From positions 248,001 to 312,000 of the forward strand of contig SMDE01000004.1 in assembly GCA_004346725.1 (NCBI GenBank): a stretch of DNA of 64,000 bases, given 5' to 3'. The notes under the pieces are model-generated. The model saw only the letters and a program-made list of their open reading frames with translations. It had not been told where the DNA came from and did no database searches. Both the position numbers and the translations under genes were made by a program. Shown in pieces: positions 17,546-27,108 of the stretch (within the stretch, counting starts at the first letter, position 1; the number at the start of each line of letters is the position of its first letter). Source of the DNA: Phytobacter diazotrophicus (lineage in GTDB: Bacteria > Pseudomonadota > Gammaproteobacteria > Enterobacterales > Enterobacteriaceae).

Positions 17546-18496
17546 GTGAATTTCCAGCAACTGAAAATTATCCGGGAAGCGGCGCGCCGGGATTATAATC
17601 TGACCGAAGTCGCCAACATGCTCTATACATCGCAATCCGGGGTGAGTCGTCATATCCGCGAGCTTGAAGAAGAGCTGGGGATTGAGATTTTCATCCGTCG
17701 GGGCAAACGGCTGCTGGGGATGACCGAGCCGGGTAAAGCGCTGTTGGTGATAGCCGAACGTATTCTCAATGAGGCGAGCAATGTGCGCCGCCTCGCTGAC
17801 CTTTTCACGAATGACACATCCGGCGTGCTGACGATTGCGACAACGCATACACAGGCTCGCTACAGCCTGCCTACGGTGATTAAATCGTTCCGCGCGCTGT
17901 TCCCCGAAGTTCGGCTTGAGCTGATTCAGGGGACGCCGCAGGAGATTGAGACGCTGTTGCACAATGGCGGCGCGGATATCGGCATCGCCAGTGAGCGACT
18001 CAGTAACGACAGCACTCTCGCTGCTTTCCCCTGGTTCCGCTGGCACCACAGCCTGCTGGTTCCTAAAGATCATCCCTTATTGCAAACCTCTCCTCTTACG
18101 CTTGAAGAGATCAGTCGTTGGCCGCTGATCACCTATCGGCAGGGGATCACCGGACGTTCGCGTATTGATGAGGCGTTTGGTCGCAAGGGGTTGCTGCCGG
18201 ATATTGTGCTCAGCGCGCAGGATTCGGATGTCATCAAAACCTACGTTGAATTGGGGCTGGGGGTTGGGCTGGTGGCCGAGCAGTCGAGCGGGGAGAACGA
18301 AGAGGACAAGCTGGTGCGGCTGGATACGCGTCATCTGTTCGATGCCAATACCGTCTGGCTTGGGCTTAAACGCGGTCAACTGCAGCGCAATTATGTCTGG
18401 CGTTTTATTGAGCTCTGTAATGCAGGGCTGTCGGTTGAGGATATCAAACGTCAGGTGATGGAGCCGGACGAAGAGGTGATTGATTACCAGATTTGA
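17546..18496 (+). CDS. cbl: CysB-like LysR regulator Cbl
   Basis: The 316-residue protein begins VNFQQLKIIREAARRDYNLT and is a close CysB paralogue, with its helix-turn-helix in MLYTSQSGVSRHIRELE and an effector domain from about 90. Cbl activates genes for use of aliphatic sulfonates and taurine (ssu, tau) under sulfate starvation and responds to adenosine phosphosulfate. The GTG at 17546 matches the family start and follows GGAGGG; in-frame codons further upstream lack such a site. It lies 101 bp after nac. Confidence 0.95.
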   Translation: MNFQQLKIIREAARRDYNLTEVANMLYTSQSGVSRHIRELEEELGIEIFIRRGKRLLGMTEPGKALLVIAERILNEASNVRRLADLFTNDTSGVLTIATTHTQARYSLPTVIKSFRALFPEVRLELIQGTPQEIETLLHNGGADIGIASERLSNDSTLAAFPWFRWHHSLLVPKDHPLLQTSPLTLEEISRWPLITYRQGITGRSRIDEAFGRKGLLPDIVLSAQDSDVIKTYVELGLGVGLVAEQSSGENEEDKLVRLDTRHLFDANTVWLGLKRGQLQRNYVWRFIELCNAGLSVEDIKRQVMEPDEEVIDYQI

Positions 18497-18547
18497 AAAC
18501 AGCGTCCCCCGCATACGGATGCCGTCGGGGGATACGCGCGTTGCAGG

Positions 18548-19024
18548 TTACTCCGCAAATTTGAGCAGCGCATCGCCATCAAGACGATAGCGTACCCACT
18601 CGCTTTGCGGCAGTGCGCCGATGCTCAGGTAGAAATCAATTGCTGGTTTGTTCCAGTCGAGCACGCTCCATTCCAGACGACCACATTTGCGCTGTACCGC
18701 GCATTGCGCAATGTATTTCAGTAAGGCTTTGCCTGCCCTTGCGCCGCGATAATCTGGGGAAATATACAAATCTTCCATATAGATACCGTTGCGTCCGAGC
18801 CAGGTAGAGTAGCTGGTGAAGAAGACCGCATAACCCGCCACGTTACCGTCGATCTCGCAGATTAACGCTTCGGTTTTACTGTCGGCACCAAACAGAGTGG
18901 CCTTAATTTCGTCCGGGGTGGTCACCACTTCTTCCGGGGCTTTTTCGTACACCGCCAGTTCATAAATCATGTCATAAATTGCATTTGCGTCCGTTGGGCG
19001 TGCCTGGCGAATCGTGATGCTCAT
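18548..19024 (-). CDS. GNAT family N-acetyltransferase
   Basis: The 158-residue single-domain acetyltransferase contains an acetyl-CoA loop in PDYRGARAGKALLKY, preceded by GIYMEDLYISP, and the end motif DWNKPAIDFYLSIGA. The order of these elements is close to diamine (spermidine/spermine-type) N-acetyltransferases, so a polyamine or small amine substrate is plausible but not shown. It is transcribed toward cbl and divergent from the LysR gene, whose start lies about 95 bases away, so the LysR protein may regulate it. Confidence 0.85.
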   Translation of the reverse strand: MSITIRQARPTDANAIYDMIYELAVYEKAPEEVVTTPDEIKATLFGADSKTEALICEIDGNVAGYAVFFTSYSTWLGRNGIYMEDLYISPDYRGARAGKALLKYIAQCAVQRKCGRLEWSVLDWNKPAIDFYLSIGALPQSEWVRYRLDGDALLKFAE

Positions 19025-19118
19025 TTCTCTTCCTGTCTGTTATGCGTGGGTTCAAATTGCTGGCGTTAAGCATAAGGGGTATTGTTAAAAGAATTAAGTG
19101 CAATGAAATCACTGGTTG

Positions 19119-20039
19119 ATGAATATTATGCATCATGCTTTGCGACGTCTTGATCTAAACCTTTTGCCCGTTTTTGACGCTATCTATCGGCATCGTTCCG
19201 TCAGAGCGGCCGCCGAGGAGCTGGCGATGAGTACGTCTGCGCTCAGTCATGCGCTGTCGCGGCTGCGCGTCACATTGAACGATCCACTGTTCTATCGCGA
19301 AGGCCACCGGATGTGCCCCAGCGTGTATGCGACCCAGCTCGCACCTGCGATCGCCCCGGCCTTGAAGTCCCTTAATCAGGAGTTGACGCCACAACCTGCG
19401 TTTGACGCGGCCAGCAGTACCGATTGTTTTCAGATTGCTATTACGGATTTCACCGCATTTTGTATTTTTCCGGCCTTAATGAATCGGTTACAGGAGACTG
19501 CGCCAGGACTGCGTTTTGAGTTGCGTTATTTACCGCATAGCCCGGCGTTGACGGAATTGCTTGCAGGCGAGATTGATCTGGCGCTGGGGTTCAGTGCGCC
19601 GGATGACGTGGCGCATCCAGAACTGGATGATATTGTCTGGTTTGAAGATGAGTATGTCGTCATCAGTAACAGCCAGCGCACGCGGCTCACGCTTGAAGAT
19701 TATCTTGCGGCCAGGCATCTGGTGGTCACCCCCTGGAATGAGAAGCAGGGTATTTTGGATCTGCAACTGGAGCGGATGGGGTATACGCGGCAGGTGACGA
19801 TAAAAACACCCTCGATGCTCAGCGCGCCGTTCATTATTGAGCAGAGCGACCTGCTGCTCGCTATTCCGCGTTTTGCTGCCGGGAAGATGAAGCTGGCGGC
19901 GCAATTAGCGCTTTTTGAACTCCCCTTTGCCGTGCCGCCGTTTGAGGTAAAAATTTATTCGCATAAGCGCAGTGGTAAGCGTGCGGCAACGGACTGGCTG
20001 AAAGGAGAATTACAGGCGCTGGCAGAGAAGGGGATGTGA
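19119..20039 (+). CDS. LysR-type transcriptional regulator
   Basis: The 306-residue protein has a LysR winged helix near the N-terminus (RRLDLNLLPVFDAIYRHRSV, STSALSHALSRLR, LFYREGHRMCPS), a variant seen in NahR/NodD-like members, followed by a two-lobed effector domain. Ligand and targets are unknown; divergence from the acetyltransferase gene makes that gene a candidate target. The start is uncertain: TTG 19116, ATG 19119 and ATG 19128 are all in frame and none has a clear ribosome site. A good terminator follows. Confidence 0.85.
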   Translation: MNIMHHALRRLDLNLLPVFDAIYRHRSVRAAAEELAMSTSALSHALSRLRVTLNDPLFYREGHRMCPSVYATQLAPAIAPALKSLNQELTPQPAFDAASSTDCFQIAITDFTAFCIFPALMNRLQETAPGLRFELRYLPHSPALTELLAGEIDLALGFSAPDDVAHPELDDIVWFEDEYVVISNSQRTRLTLEDYLAARHLVVTPWNEKQGILDLQLERMGYTRQVTIKTPSMLSAPFIIEQSDLLLAIPRFAAGKMKLAAQLALFELPFAVPPFEVKIYSHKRSGKRAATDWLKGELQALAEKGM

Positions 20040-20051
20040 GGCCATAAAAGC

Positions 20052-20085
20052 AAAAACCCGCTTAAGTTGCCTTAAGCGTGTTTTT
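20052..20085 (+). terminator. Rho-independent terminator after the LysR gene
   Basis: Stem CGCTTAAG/CTTAAGCG with loop TTGC is followed by TGTTTTT, and preceded by AAAAAC. It may work in both directions. The tRNA fragment that bounds the second element begins just after it. Confidence 0.85.
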
Positions 20086-20086
20086 A

Positions 20087-20106
20087 AATTTGGCTCCTCT
20101 GACTGG
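20087..20106. other. Attachment-site remnant: isolated tRNA-Asn 3' end
   Basis: AATTTGGCTCCTCTGACTGG is an exact copy of the 3' end of tRNA-Asn without the rest of the gene. With the copy at 28526-28545 it forms the direct repeats bounding a 8.4-kb element that includes the broken integrase and the VgrG cluster. Confidence 0.85.
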
Positions 20107-20146
20107 GATCGCCTTAGCCATTAACTGGCTGATTAGTAAGCTCAAC

Positions 20147-20377
20147 CTAAAAATGGGGGTTGTCAAAACCACCAGAATGACCACCTTTTCGTAACTCATT
20201 TTCTGCTCGTTGTTGTGCCCATGACTTGTTTTGGTTGCTGCTGTGTCCTGATATATTTTTGCAGCGTTTATCTAAGTGGTGGTTAACAATTTCTGGGTTC
20301 GATTCTTGGGTGTGATTCCCTGTGAGGTAATTTGTAAAACTCCATCCTAAACCATCCTGTAAGCCGTACACGATCAT
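20147..20377 (-). CDS. Hypothetical 76-aa protein, possibly a remnant
   Basis: A small frame with an N-terminal MIVYGLQDGLGWSFTNYLTG and a charged, Gly/His-rich end (RKGGHSGGFDNPHF) lies just inside the element boundary. It has no recognised domain and no neighbour on its strand nearer than the membrane protein gene. It may be a real small protein or the tail of a lost gene. Confidence 0.35.
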   Translation of the reverse strand: MIVYGLQDGLGWSFTNYLTGNHTQESNPEIVNHHLDKRCKNISGHSSNQNKSWAQQRAENELRKGGHSGGFDNPHF

Positions 20378-20536
20378 CTATCCGCTGACTGCTTAGTGTG
20401 CTTACCCGCTTACCGCAGTGGCCCAGCACTCGGCTGTGCGAACTGCTGCCTTATCTGGAAAATCATTTCGGCTGAGGAAAGGATAGCGTTCTGAAATCAT
20501 ACGGCAAGACGCCACCGCTGGATGCTTACGTTTTTA

Positions 20537-21751
20537 TTATTTATGCTCTAGTGGAATAACATACGGCGACACTACAGTTGCCCATAAATGATCTTTATTC
20601 GGTACTCCACTGAACGTCAGTTGGGGATGTTGTGAATATATTGCAGCCAGAGCTGCGATAGCAGTAGATAACCACGGTGCAACAGGCCCGGAACGGCCAA
20701 GAAAGGTATCGAGATCATACAGGGTCCTCTCTTGGCAAAACGGTTGGTTGAGTGATAATAGTACAGCACGTTGTTTCGTATTCAGCTCTGCGCCCCATGT
20801 ACCTGATATAGCCTCGGGATAAAGAGGTACCCAGTCCAATGCTTGTTCAACACCTGTTGCAATTGCCTCAATGGTGGTAATGCGCTCTGGGCGATGTAGT
20901 AGTGCTCGTGGAATAAGTTCATCCTGAGTTAGTCGATTTGCCAGTAATAGCACACAGGCGGACTCTGCTGTCGTTGCAAGGTTTTCTGGCTCCAGATATA
21001 CAGAACTCACTAGTAGAACGGCTTTTTCGTGTATGTGGTTATCCAGCCAATCATCCACATTGGCTAGTCCCGGCTCTGAAGCGGAAAATGGGTGTGCTTT
21101 AGGAAGTCCATTTTTTTGCCATTCATCCTGCCAGATAGCTATTACTTCTGCCTCAGAAAGTGGAGTATGAATATCCAGAAGTACTTTGATATGGAGATTT
21201 TCAGATAATAGCTCCAGTTGTTGTTTGATCTCAATAAACTGCTGCAAAAGGATTCTTGATAGACGGCAGGAAACATTTTCACCGATAAGTACCGGAACCA
21301 TGCTATGGCGTACCCAGTTATTGCTCTTTGGCACAAAGCGTGCATTTAGCATCTGCTCGCGATTAAGGAAAGCATCAAGTAGATCTTCTTCCTCGTCTCG
21401 TTCTATTGCCACTAACAAAGAAACATGAAGAATTTGTAGTGCCCGCCTTCCTCGGCACGTTTCCTGTAAAATCACTTCTTCCCGTCGCTGGTTCCATGCG
21501 TCGGCCTGTATTTGGTATGTTATAAATACGAGCCAGCGTATCGCCACTAGTAGTAACCATATTAATACTGGTATGCCGCAGGCCATACACCAGAAATACT
21601 GGCTATTTTTTACTAGTTCACCACTTGCAAATAGTGAAGTGATTGCAACTCCTACAGTTAGTAAAAGAACTAACATGCTCGCCCATTTTATATAACCAGG
21701 CGATACTGGATACATTTTAGGGCCAGGAATAGTATTGAGTCTAACAGGCAT
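20537..21751 (-). CDS. Uncharacterised membrane protein of the VgrG cluster
   Basis: The 404-residue protein has two membrane segments near the N-terminus (about 25-46 and 53-76) and then a large, mainly cytoplasmic region with no domain I recognise. It is the last gene in a run vgrG, L,D-transpeptidase-like gene, secreted protein, membrane protein, all on the minus strand. Position suggests a role in type VI effector delivery or immunity. A small 60-bp gap separates it from the putative immunity gene. Confidence 0.7.
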   Translation of the reverse strand: MPVRLNTIPGPKMYPVSPGYIKWASMLVLLLTVGVAITSLFASGELVKNSQYFWCMACGIPVLIWLLLVAIRWLVFITYQIQADAWNQRREEVILQETCRGRRALQILHVSLLVAIERDEEEDLLDAFLNREQMLNARFVPKSNNWVRHSMVPVLIGENVSCRLSRILLQQFIEIKQQLELLSENLHIKVLLDIHTPLSEAEVIAIWQDEWQKNGLPKAHPFSASEPGLANVDDWLDNHIHEKAVLLVSSVYLEPENLATTAESACVLLLANRLTQDELIPRALLHRPERITTIEAIATGVEQALDWVPLYPEAISGTWGAELNTKQRAVLLSLNQPFCQERTLYDLDTFLGRSGPVAPWLSTAIAALAAIYSQHPQLTFSGVPNKDHLWATVVSPYVIPLEHK

Positions 21752-21811
21752 TATACCAACTCCGTGTTTATATATTTCATCATGTCTTTATAAATCAGTT
21801 TGCATGAGGTC

Positions 21812-22474
21812 TCATTCAGCATAATACCATACGGCCTTAAGATATTTTCCGTTTGTATTTTTATAAATAACAATCAACCAAGAATTTGAGAATTGATTGT
21901 CAATAACAATTTTTTTATCATAAACTTCACTTACATTTACTGAGGTGTAAATGAAATTGTTATTTTTCTTATATTTTATTGGGCGAACAATTTTATTTCC
22001 CAAGTTATCAATGTATGTGAGGGTTATTGTGGCTAATTCATATCCATCAACTCTAAATGGAAATTCTATATTATTTTTATCTGGTATCGGTCTTCTTAAC
22101 GTTGAACTGGATCTTGGATATATCCTATCAGTCCAATCCCAGTCAACACGGTCTTTTTTCAGACATAGGTTATTACTGGAAATACTATCACAATCGTAAA
22201 TATTACTTGCTTTAATTTTATTGCCTTTGATTTTATATGAATACATTTTATTTCTGAAATCATAAAGGTCCTCTCTGGGTTTTTCATAACATGTCTCAAG
22301 AGTTTTAATTTGTTGCTCTAGTATATGATAAATCTTTTCATTTGATGTGTGACTATTTTCTAATTCTTGCTTGAGGTGGTAATATTCCAAATATTCTGGT
22401 TCTTTTTCACAGGCTTCTTCTCCTGACACATCGATAGAGAAAAATAGTAAAAGTAATAAAATATAATATCTCAT
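21812..22474 (-). CDS. Secreted protein, candidate immunity protein for the upstream effector
   Basis: The 220-residue protein begins with a clear signal peptide (MRYYILLLLLFFSIDVSGEE, cleavage near 18) and no later membrane segment, so it should be periplasmic. It starts five bases after the end of the L,D-transpeptidase-like gene and is AT-rich like it. A toxin that attacks peptidoglycan requires a periplasmic antidote, and adjacent downstream genes of this type are usually the immunity gene. Apart from location there is no family evidence. Confidence 0.65.
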   Translation of the reverse strand: MRYYILLLLLFFSIDVSGEEACEKEPEYLEYYHLKQELENSHTSNEKIYHILEQQIKTLETCYEKPREDLYDFRNKMYSYKIKGNKIKASNIYDCDSISSNNLCLKKDRVDWDWTDRIYPRSSSTLRRPIPDKNNIEFPFRVDGYELATITLTYIDNLGNKIVRPIKYKKNNNFIYTSVNVSEVYDKKIVIDNQFSNSWLIVIYKNTNGKYLKAVWYYAE

Positions 22475-22479
22475 GAGTA

Positions 22480-23247
22480 TTACCTCACTACAACCAATTT
22501 ACCTACGTACGTCCCATCCGTTCCCGGCGTTCTGTGAGAAATAAGATAGTTATAAACAATATTCCATTTCTTCACATCATAGACAGTTACACACCCATGC
22601 GAAACGTTGCCAAGGTGGACATATCTTGAACTATTACCTTTTGTTCCTTCTAGTTCAATAGGAAACCAAATATCGTTACATCTAATAGTACCAAGAGGAA
22701 ATGCATCTCTATACCCAGTTGTATCACCTTCCACTTTATGAGAATAATCTGGAGCCATTATTTTATGAGTGCCTGGAATTATAGGCGAGTATGAGAAAGA
22801 GGGAGGCCATGCACTATTTAGTGTTACTTTGATATTTGCACCATTAACATTCATTATGGCAAATTGTTGGGAAAGCATACCCCTTTTAAATCTCGAATAT
22901 TCATCAACACGCCCGCCGCTATATGTTACTTTCAGAATGGCACTTTTTTGCACTGGACCAGCTTTATGTGTGCAAAGTACGGCATTTTCCTTCTTTAAAC
23001 TAACAGTCTTTCCTATTAAATCCCTTCTGTCGCTTAATATTTTATAATAGACTCTACCGTTTTTCTCACCCAATGTAAGAAGTTTGACATTTTCATGAAT
23101 ATTATTAGTACCACCACCTTCTAATGCTACCAAAAGCCATCCATCTTTATCCTGTGGTCTGATGTTACTGTAAACGACTTCACCTTTCACAACCTGTATA
23201 CTTCCTGATGATTGATTTGATGAGCCTCTATTATTAGTTACAGGCAT
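22480..23247 (-). CDS. L,D-transpeptidase-fold protein, probable type VI secretion effector
   Basis: The 255-residue protein has a YkuD-type active-site pattern in its C-terminal part: H211 followed by S216-H217-G218-C219 (HLGNVSHGC), with a conserved-looking PGTHKI strand upstream. Such enzymes rework peptidoglycan through an acyl-Cys intermediate; type VI effectors of the Tlde family use a related fold as a toxin. There is no signal peptide, which fits delivery by VgrG. The gene starts three bases after vgrG ends and is followed by a secreted candidate immunity gene. N-terminal 130 residues are of unknown fold and may bind VgrG. Confidence 0.75.
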   Translation of the reverse strand: MPVTNNRGSSNQSSGSIQVVKGEVVYSNIRPQDKDGWLLVALEGGGTNNIHENVKLLTLGEKNGRVYYKILSDRRDLIGKTVSLKKENAVLCTHKAGPVQKSAILKVTYSGGRVDEYSRFKRGMLSQQFAIMNVNGANIKVTLNSAWPPSFSYSPIIPGTHKIMAPDYSHKVEGDTTGYRDAFPLGTIRCNDIWFPIELEGTKGNSSRYVHLGNVSHGCVTVYDVKKWNIVYNYLISHRTPGTDGTYVGKLVVVR

Positions 23248-23250
23248 ATA

Positions 23251-25758
23251 CTACTCCATGTCGTCTATATCATATTCAAAAACAAGCTCTTCAGCAGAAG
23301 GCGTTTTGATTCGCTGAGTTTTACCATCTTTATCTGTCATTCCTCTATAAACTTGCCCATCACTTGTTGAAATTTTGTATTTCTGAAAGGCGATTGGATT
23401 CCCCTCATTATCCTGAAGTAAAAACTGCTCATCAAATGAAGAGTCATCATCTTCCGATGTTATGACTGGCAGCGACATTAGCTCTGGTTGCATTGTTTCC
23501 CCCGGCTTACGTCCATAGTAGGTAGCTTTAACGTTGTAATCACCGAGCGTCCCTACTTCTATTCCTCCTCCTTCTAGTCGGATATAACTTCCTCCACCAT
23601 TAATAATAATTTTCTTCTTCGCAGTGATCTTTATCTCGTCTTCCGTACTGATGATCTCTATCGACTTTTTAGCCAGCAGCTCCATTAGATCGTTTTGCGC
23701 CTGCACCGATATCGCGCCCTTATTGGCGAATAATTTAATACCCGCTTTGCGCACAAACACGCTCAGCGCCTGACCCACACCGACAAACATATTTTTCACG
23801 ACACCGATATCGGCGTGGTTTCCTGCGTTCGCGATCAGGTTTTTCGAGGCCGCCAGTTGTAGATTTTCCCCGCTGGTCATTGCCACGCCCTTTGGGGCAC
23901 TTAACAATATTACGGCCTGCTTTAAATCTTTTACCTCTTGTTGCAGTAATGCGACCTGTGTTTGTAAGTCTGCGGGAGCAGCTTTTGCTGTTTCAGCATC
24001 CGTGGAGAGTGACGTCATCTGCGACTGCGCAGCATCCAGTATCGCCATTGCCGGAGCCATCTCCCGCACCAGCCCCTGAGCCTTATCCTGCGCATCAGCG
24101 CTGATAAAGATCCCCTTCTTCGCCCGCAACGCACCCCACATATCTGTGCGCAGCTCAAAACCCTCACCACGTTGCTGCTTTCCGGCATCCACCAGATGGC
24201 CGAGGTTTAGCTGGCTCTTCCCGCCGTACTCCGTGCTGACCTTGATATGCTCCTTCCCGCGCTCGTCATCCAGCCGGATTTTATTGTTCGCCGGGGTACG
24301 CAGGACGTTGCGCTTGTAGTTCTGGATGGTCACATGGTCGGTGTGCGCCGAGTCGTGTTTCACGCCTGCAATATATGGCCTGTCCGGGTTGCCCTCCTCA
24401 AAGGCGATGCTGACCTCCGTTCCCGCCAGCAGCGGCAGGTGAAGACCGTAGGTGTCTCCGGCATACGGGCGTGACTGCCGCACCCACAGGCTCTCGTAAC
24501 CCGGCTTCCACGTGTCGCGGTCAAAATCCAGATTCACCCGGTAACGACCGTCCCTGTCGATATGGGCGTAGATATCATTAGCCGTGGTGCTCGTCACTCG
24601 CGCCGGGATAGCCCCGGCCATCACCGGTTTCGGGATGAGGGGAGGACGGTAGCCGTAGCGTTCAGAGTACGGGATGGCGGTAAACGTCAGGGCATAACTG
24701 CGGTCGCGGGCTGCGCTGGCGGTAAGGCCGGTTATCAGTACGCCCTTGCGAAACTCTTCCGGCGCATCGTCGCCCTGTACCTTTATCTCCAGACCCGGCA
24801 TCAGCAGCGAGCTGGTGCTCTCTCCTTTCAGGATGGCCCGCTCGTTCACGTAACGCTCATGGCGGATACGCGCATAGAACGCGCCGCTTTCCGGTGTGTC
24901 TTTATCACCCGTTTTTAGGAAGTTGTCAGCGTAATGGTAGGCTTCCCCGTAGGTGGTACTGTCCCCGCCCGTGACGTCAAGCTGGCCGGTGGTCATCTCT
25001 GCCGTCGCGTCGCGGTAGTTGTAGTCCCGCGTGGTGACGCTTTTCTCCACCACGCTGTATGCCGTGTTCAGCCCCCACACCGCTTCCGTTCCGCTGTCGC
25101 TCATCCCCGAAGGATTACGCAACGGCAGCGTCAGCCCGCGCTCATAGCCGCTCTGGTCGTCGTAAAACTCGATAACCTCGATTTTCAGCCGAGCATCGGT
25201 GCTGAACCGGAACCAGATACCCACTTCCGACAGCAGCCGCGAGATAAACGTCAGGTCGTCCTCGCCGTACTGCATCACCTGCTCGCGCGACGGGTACTCG
25301 CTTTTGAGGGTGTACACGAAGTCCTGACCGCGCATCCCGTGCCGCTCGCGCAGTATCTTCTCCACAATCTGCGGCACCGTCTGGTTCTGGTAAATCGCGT
25401 TCTGTCGGCTGCGGGACAGCAGCGCCAGACGCGGTTCCAGCCGCACTTCATACCGGGCCTCATCGCGTGACGACGAAAGCAGCTTAAAGCCGGTGATCAC
25501 CCCGTACAGGGTGCGCAGCGGCGTCTGTACCGGCATTCCCTGGATCGGCGGCGCCGTCAGGCTGAATGACCCGTCCTGCATCAGCACCGACTCCGGCGCT
25601 ATCGCCTTATCACTGCTGGTAAACTGAATGTCGTAGCGGAACGGCGTACTCAGCTGTTCGCTGCCTTCAAAGGACAGCACGTCCGTTGCGCTGCTCAGGC
25701 CGCGAATTTTTAGCTTGTGGTGCGAGTGGTCGAAATTCAGTGTGGGTACAGAATTCAT
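23251..25758 (-). CDS. vgrG: Type VI secretion spike protein VgrG
   Basis: The 835-residue VgrG has the gp27-like base (first ~390 residues), a gp5-like OB fold with the usual SLWVRQSRPYAGDTYGLHLP and EVSIAFEEGNPDRPYI, then DUF2345 beta-helix repeats (about 480-730). A C-terminal extension of about 80 residues with KYKISTSDGQVYRGMTDKDG looks like the transthyretin-like adaptor that binds cargo effectors. No other core secretion genes are in the window, so this is an orphan vgrG module depending on a secretion cluster elsewhere. GC content is higher than in the effector genes after it, a common mosaic in vgrG islands. Confidence 0.95.
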   Translation of the reverse strand: MNSVPTLNFDHSHHKLKIRGLSSATDVLSFEGSEQLSTPFRYDIQFTSSDKAIAPESVLMQDGSFSLTAPPIQGMPVQTPLRTLYGVITGFKLLSSSRDEARYEVRLEPRLALLSRSRQNAIYQNQTVPQIVEKILRERHGMRGQDFVYTLKSEYPSREQVMQYGEDDLTFISRLLSEVGIWFRFSTDARLKIEVIEFYDDQSGYERGLTLPLRNPSGMSDSGTEAVWGLNTAYSVVEKSVTTRDYNYRDATAEMTTGQLDVTGGDSTTYGEAYHYADNFLKTGDKDTPESGAFYARIRHERYVNERAILKGESTSSLLMPGLEIKVQGDDAPEEFRKGVLITGLTASAARDRSYALTFTAIPYSERYGYRPPLIPKPVMAGAIPARVTSTTANDIYAHIDRDGRYRVNLDFDRDTWKPGYESLWVRQSRPYAGDTYGLHLPLLAGTEVSIAFEEGNPDRPYIAGVKHDSAHTDHVTIQNYKRNVLRTPANNKIRLDDERGKEHIKVSTEYGGKSQLNLGHLVDAGKQQRGEGFELRTDMWGALRAKKGIFISADAQDKAQGLVREMAPAMAILDAAQSQMTSLSTDAETAKAAPADLQTQVALLQQEVKDLKQAVILLSAPKGVAMTSGENLQLAASKNLIANAGNHADIGVVKNMFVGVGQALSVFVRKAGIKLFANKGAISVQAQNDLMELLAKKSIEIISTEDEIKITAKKKIIINGGGSYIRLEGGGIEVGTLGDYNVKATYYGRKPGETMQPELMSLPVITSEDDDSSFDEQFLLQDNEGNPIAFQKYKISTSDGQVYRGMTDKDGKTQRIKTPSAEELVFEYDIDDME

Positions 25759-25959
25759 TGCGACAGGCTCCCTGAAATAAATTATCCATTTCCCCTCAGA
25801 CTATTCACTCAGGTAGAGGCAATATTATCTGTAACTGTATTTGTTAATATCGCCTGATGCCAGAGAATGCTGCATAAGGATTTCATATAATAAAAGTACT
25901 GTTATTAATTGGAAGCCATTTTCCTTATAGGGATTGTGATAAAGATCTAATTTATGTAT

Positions 25960-26953
25960 TTACTCTAAGGTAGGAGTGTTATTCGGCATTACCAATAATT
26001 TCGGCAGGGAGGCTGGCTTTAATATTTTTGGTGCATATGTCCCGAGTGAGTAATAATTTGACGTGATGGGATGTGAGAGTAGTGTATGTAAGAAACTTTG
26101 AAGAAAGGAAGGATGAACAATGTGCCGAAATAGTAAGAGGGAATAGTTCTTTTCATGGTTTTTGTATTCAAAATCAACAGATGAAATTTGTATATTCATC
26201 GCATGAGTAGTAATATGTTATTAGTATGATATCTCTCATTATCTTTATGTGATATAATGAATTTTTTATAATCGGAGGCTAGTATAGTGAATGGTGCTGA
26301 TAACTTTATCTTTGAAACACTAAATTTACCTTCGTATTTTTTTCGTTTATTTTCCCTGATACGTTCTCTGTCTCTTCTTTCCCATGAATACTCTTTTTTA
26401 ATTTGTGAAGAGGAAACAGCTTCTGGGCTGAACCATCGCTCAATGACAGACAGAAGGTTATCATTTTCCTCGACAGCAGAAATCAGTTGCTCTCTATATT
26501 TAGCAATGATATTTCCGGATAAAACGAAGCGCAATATAAATTTCAGTAAAGCCATTTTAGATGATTCTTTGCTCTCCTGATGAAGTAAGCGATGCATCCA
26601 TGTAAAATCTTCTTCGGTGAACGATGAAAGTAATGTATTTGCTGAAATACTTCCTGTATCAATATCCTCTTTACTGACTTTTTTATTAAACCGTATTCTG
26701 TTTTAAAGATATACTCACATAGAGTTGGTATGCTATTTAGTGTTGAAAGAATTGTTGTTATATCATTTTGGCAAAGATAAGCGTCTCCTTTCATAAATAA
26801 ACAACTAACCAGGCATGAAAGGATCATATCTTTCTCATCTGGCTGCACATGGTTCATAATTTGTTTTGGGCAAATCTTCACCAGAGCACGGCATAAATAA
26901 CTAAAACGACTTTTTTGATAATACACTTTTAGTGTCAGGCCTGATATTGTCAA
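25960..26953 (-). pseudogene. Shattered remnant of a large gene
   Basis: Three overlapping short frames on the minus strand (26543-26953, 26196-26597, 25960-26199) read in order as one decaying protein with shifts near 26600 and 26200. The middle part, with SVIERWFSPEAVSSSQIKKE followed by a very charged RRDRERIRENKRKKYEG stretch, looks like the C-terminal region of a large helical-repeat protein such as a NACHT/STAND-type defence ATPase, but no catalytic motif remains. Sequence up to the integrase start is also gene-free. Confidence 0.5.
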
Positions 26954-27108
26954 CGATTAGTCGAGTTAGCATATTACGGAATGCTATAGATGAGTCAGAT
27001 AATGGGGGATCTCTTCGGCTACATTATATAGTACCCATTTAAAGCCACTCGTAGCACTTTTAGGTTCTGGTTCTCTTTTCATTATCAATAAATTATATTT
27101 TCGCTGGC

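Noticed and set aside
20401..20533. Possible 3' end of an IS66-family element (terminal ...GCTTACG and a short frame LPQWPSTRLCELLPYLENHFG-like)
   Set aside because: No second terminal repeat or transposase body is visible and the similarity to IS66 ends is from memory of short words only.
24934..25470. Long opposite-strand frames inside vgrG and other flagellar genes
   Set aside because: They are mirror frames of GC-rich coding sequence without ribosome sites or domains.
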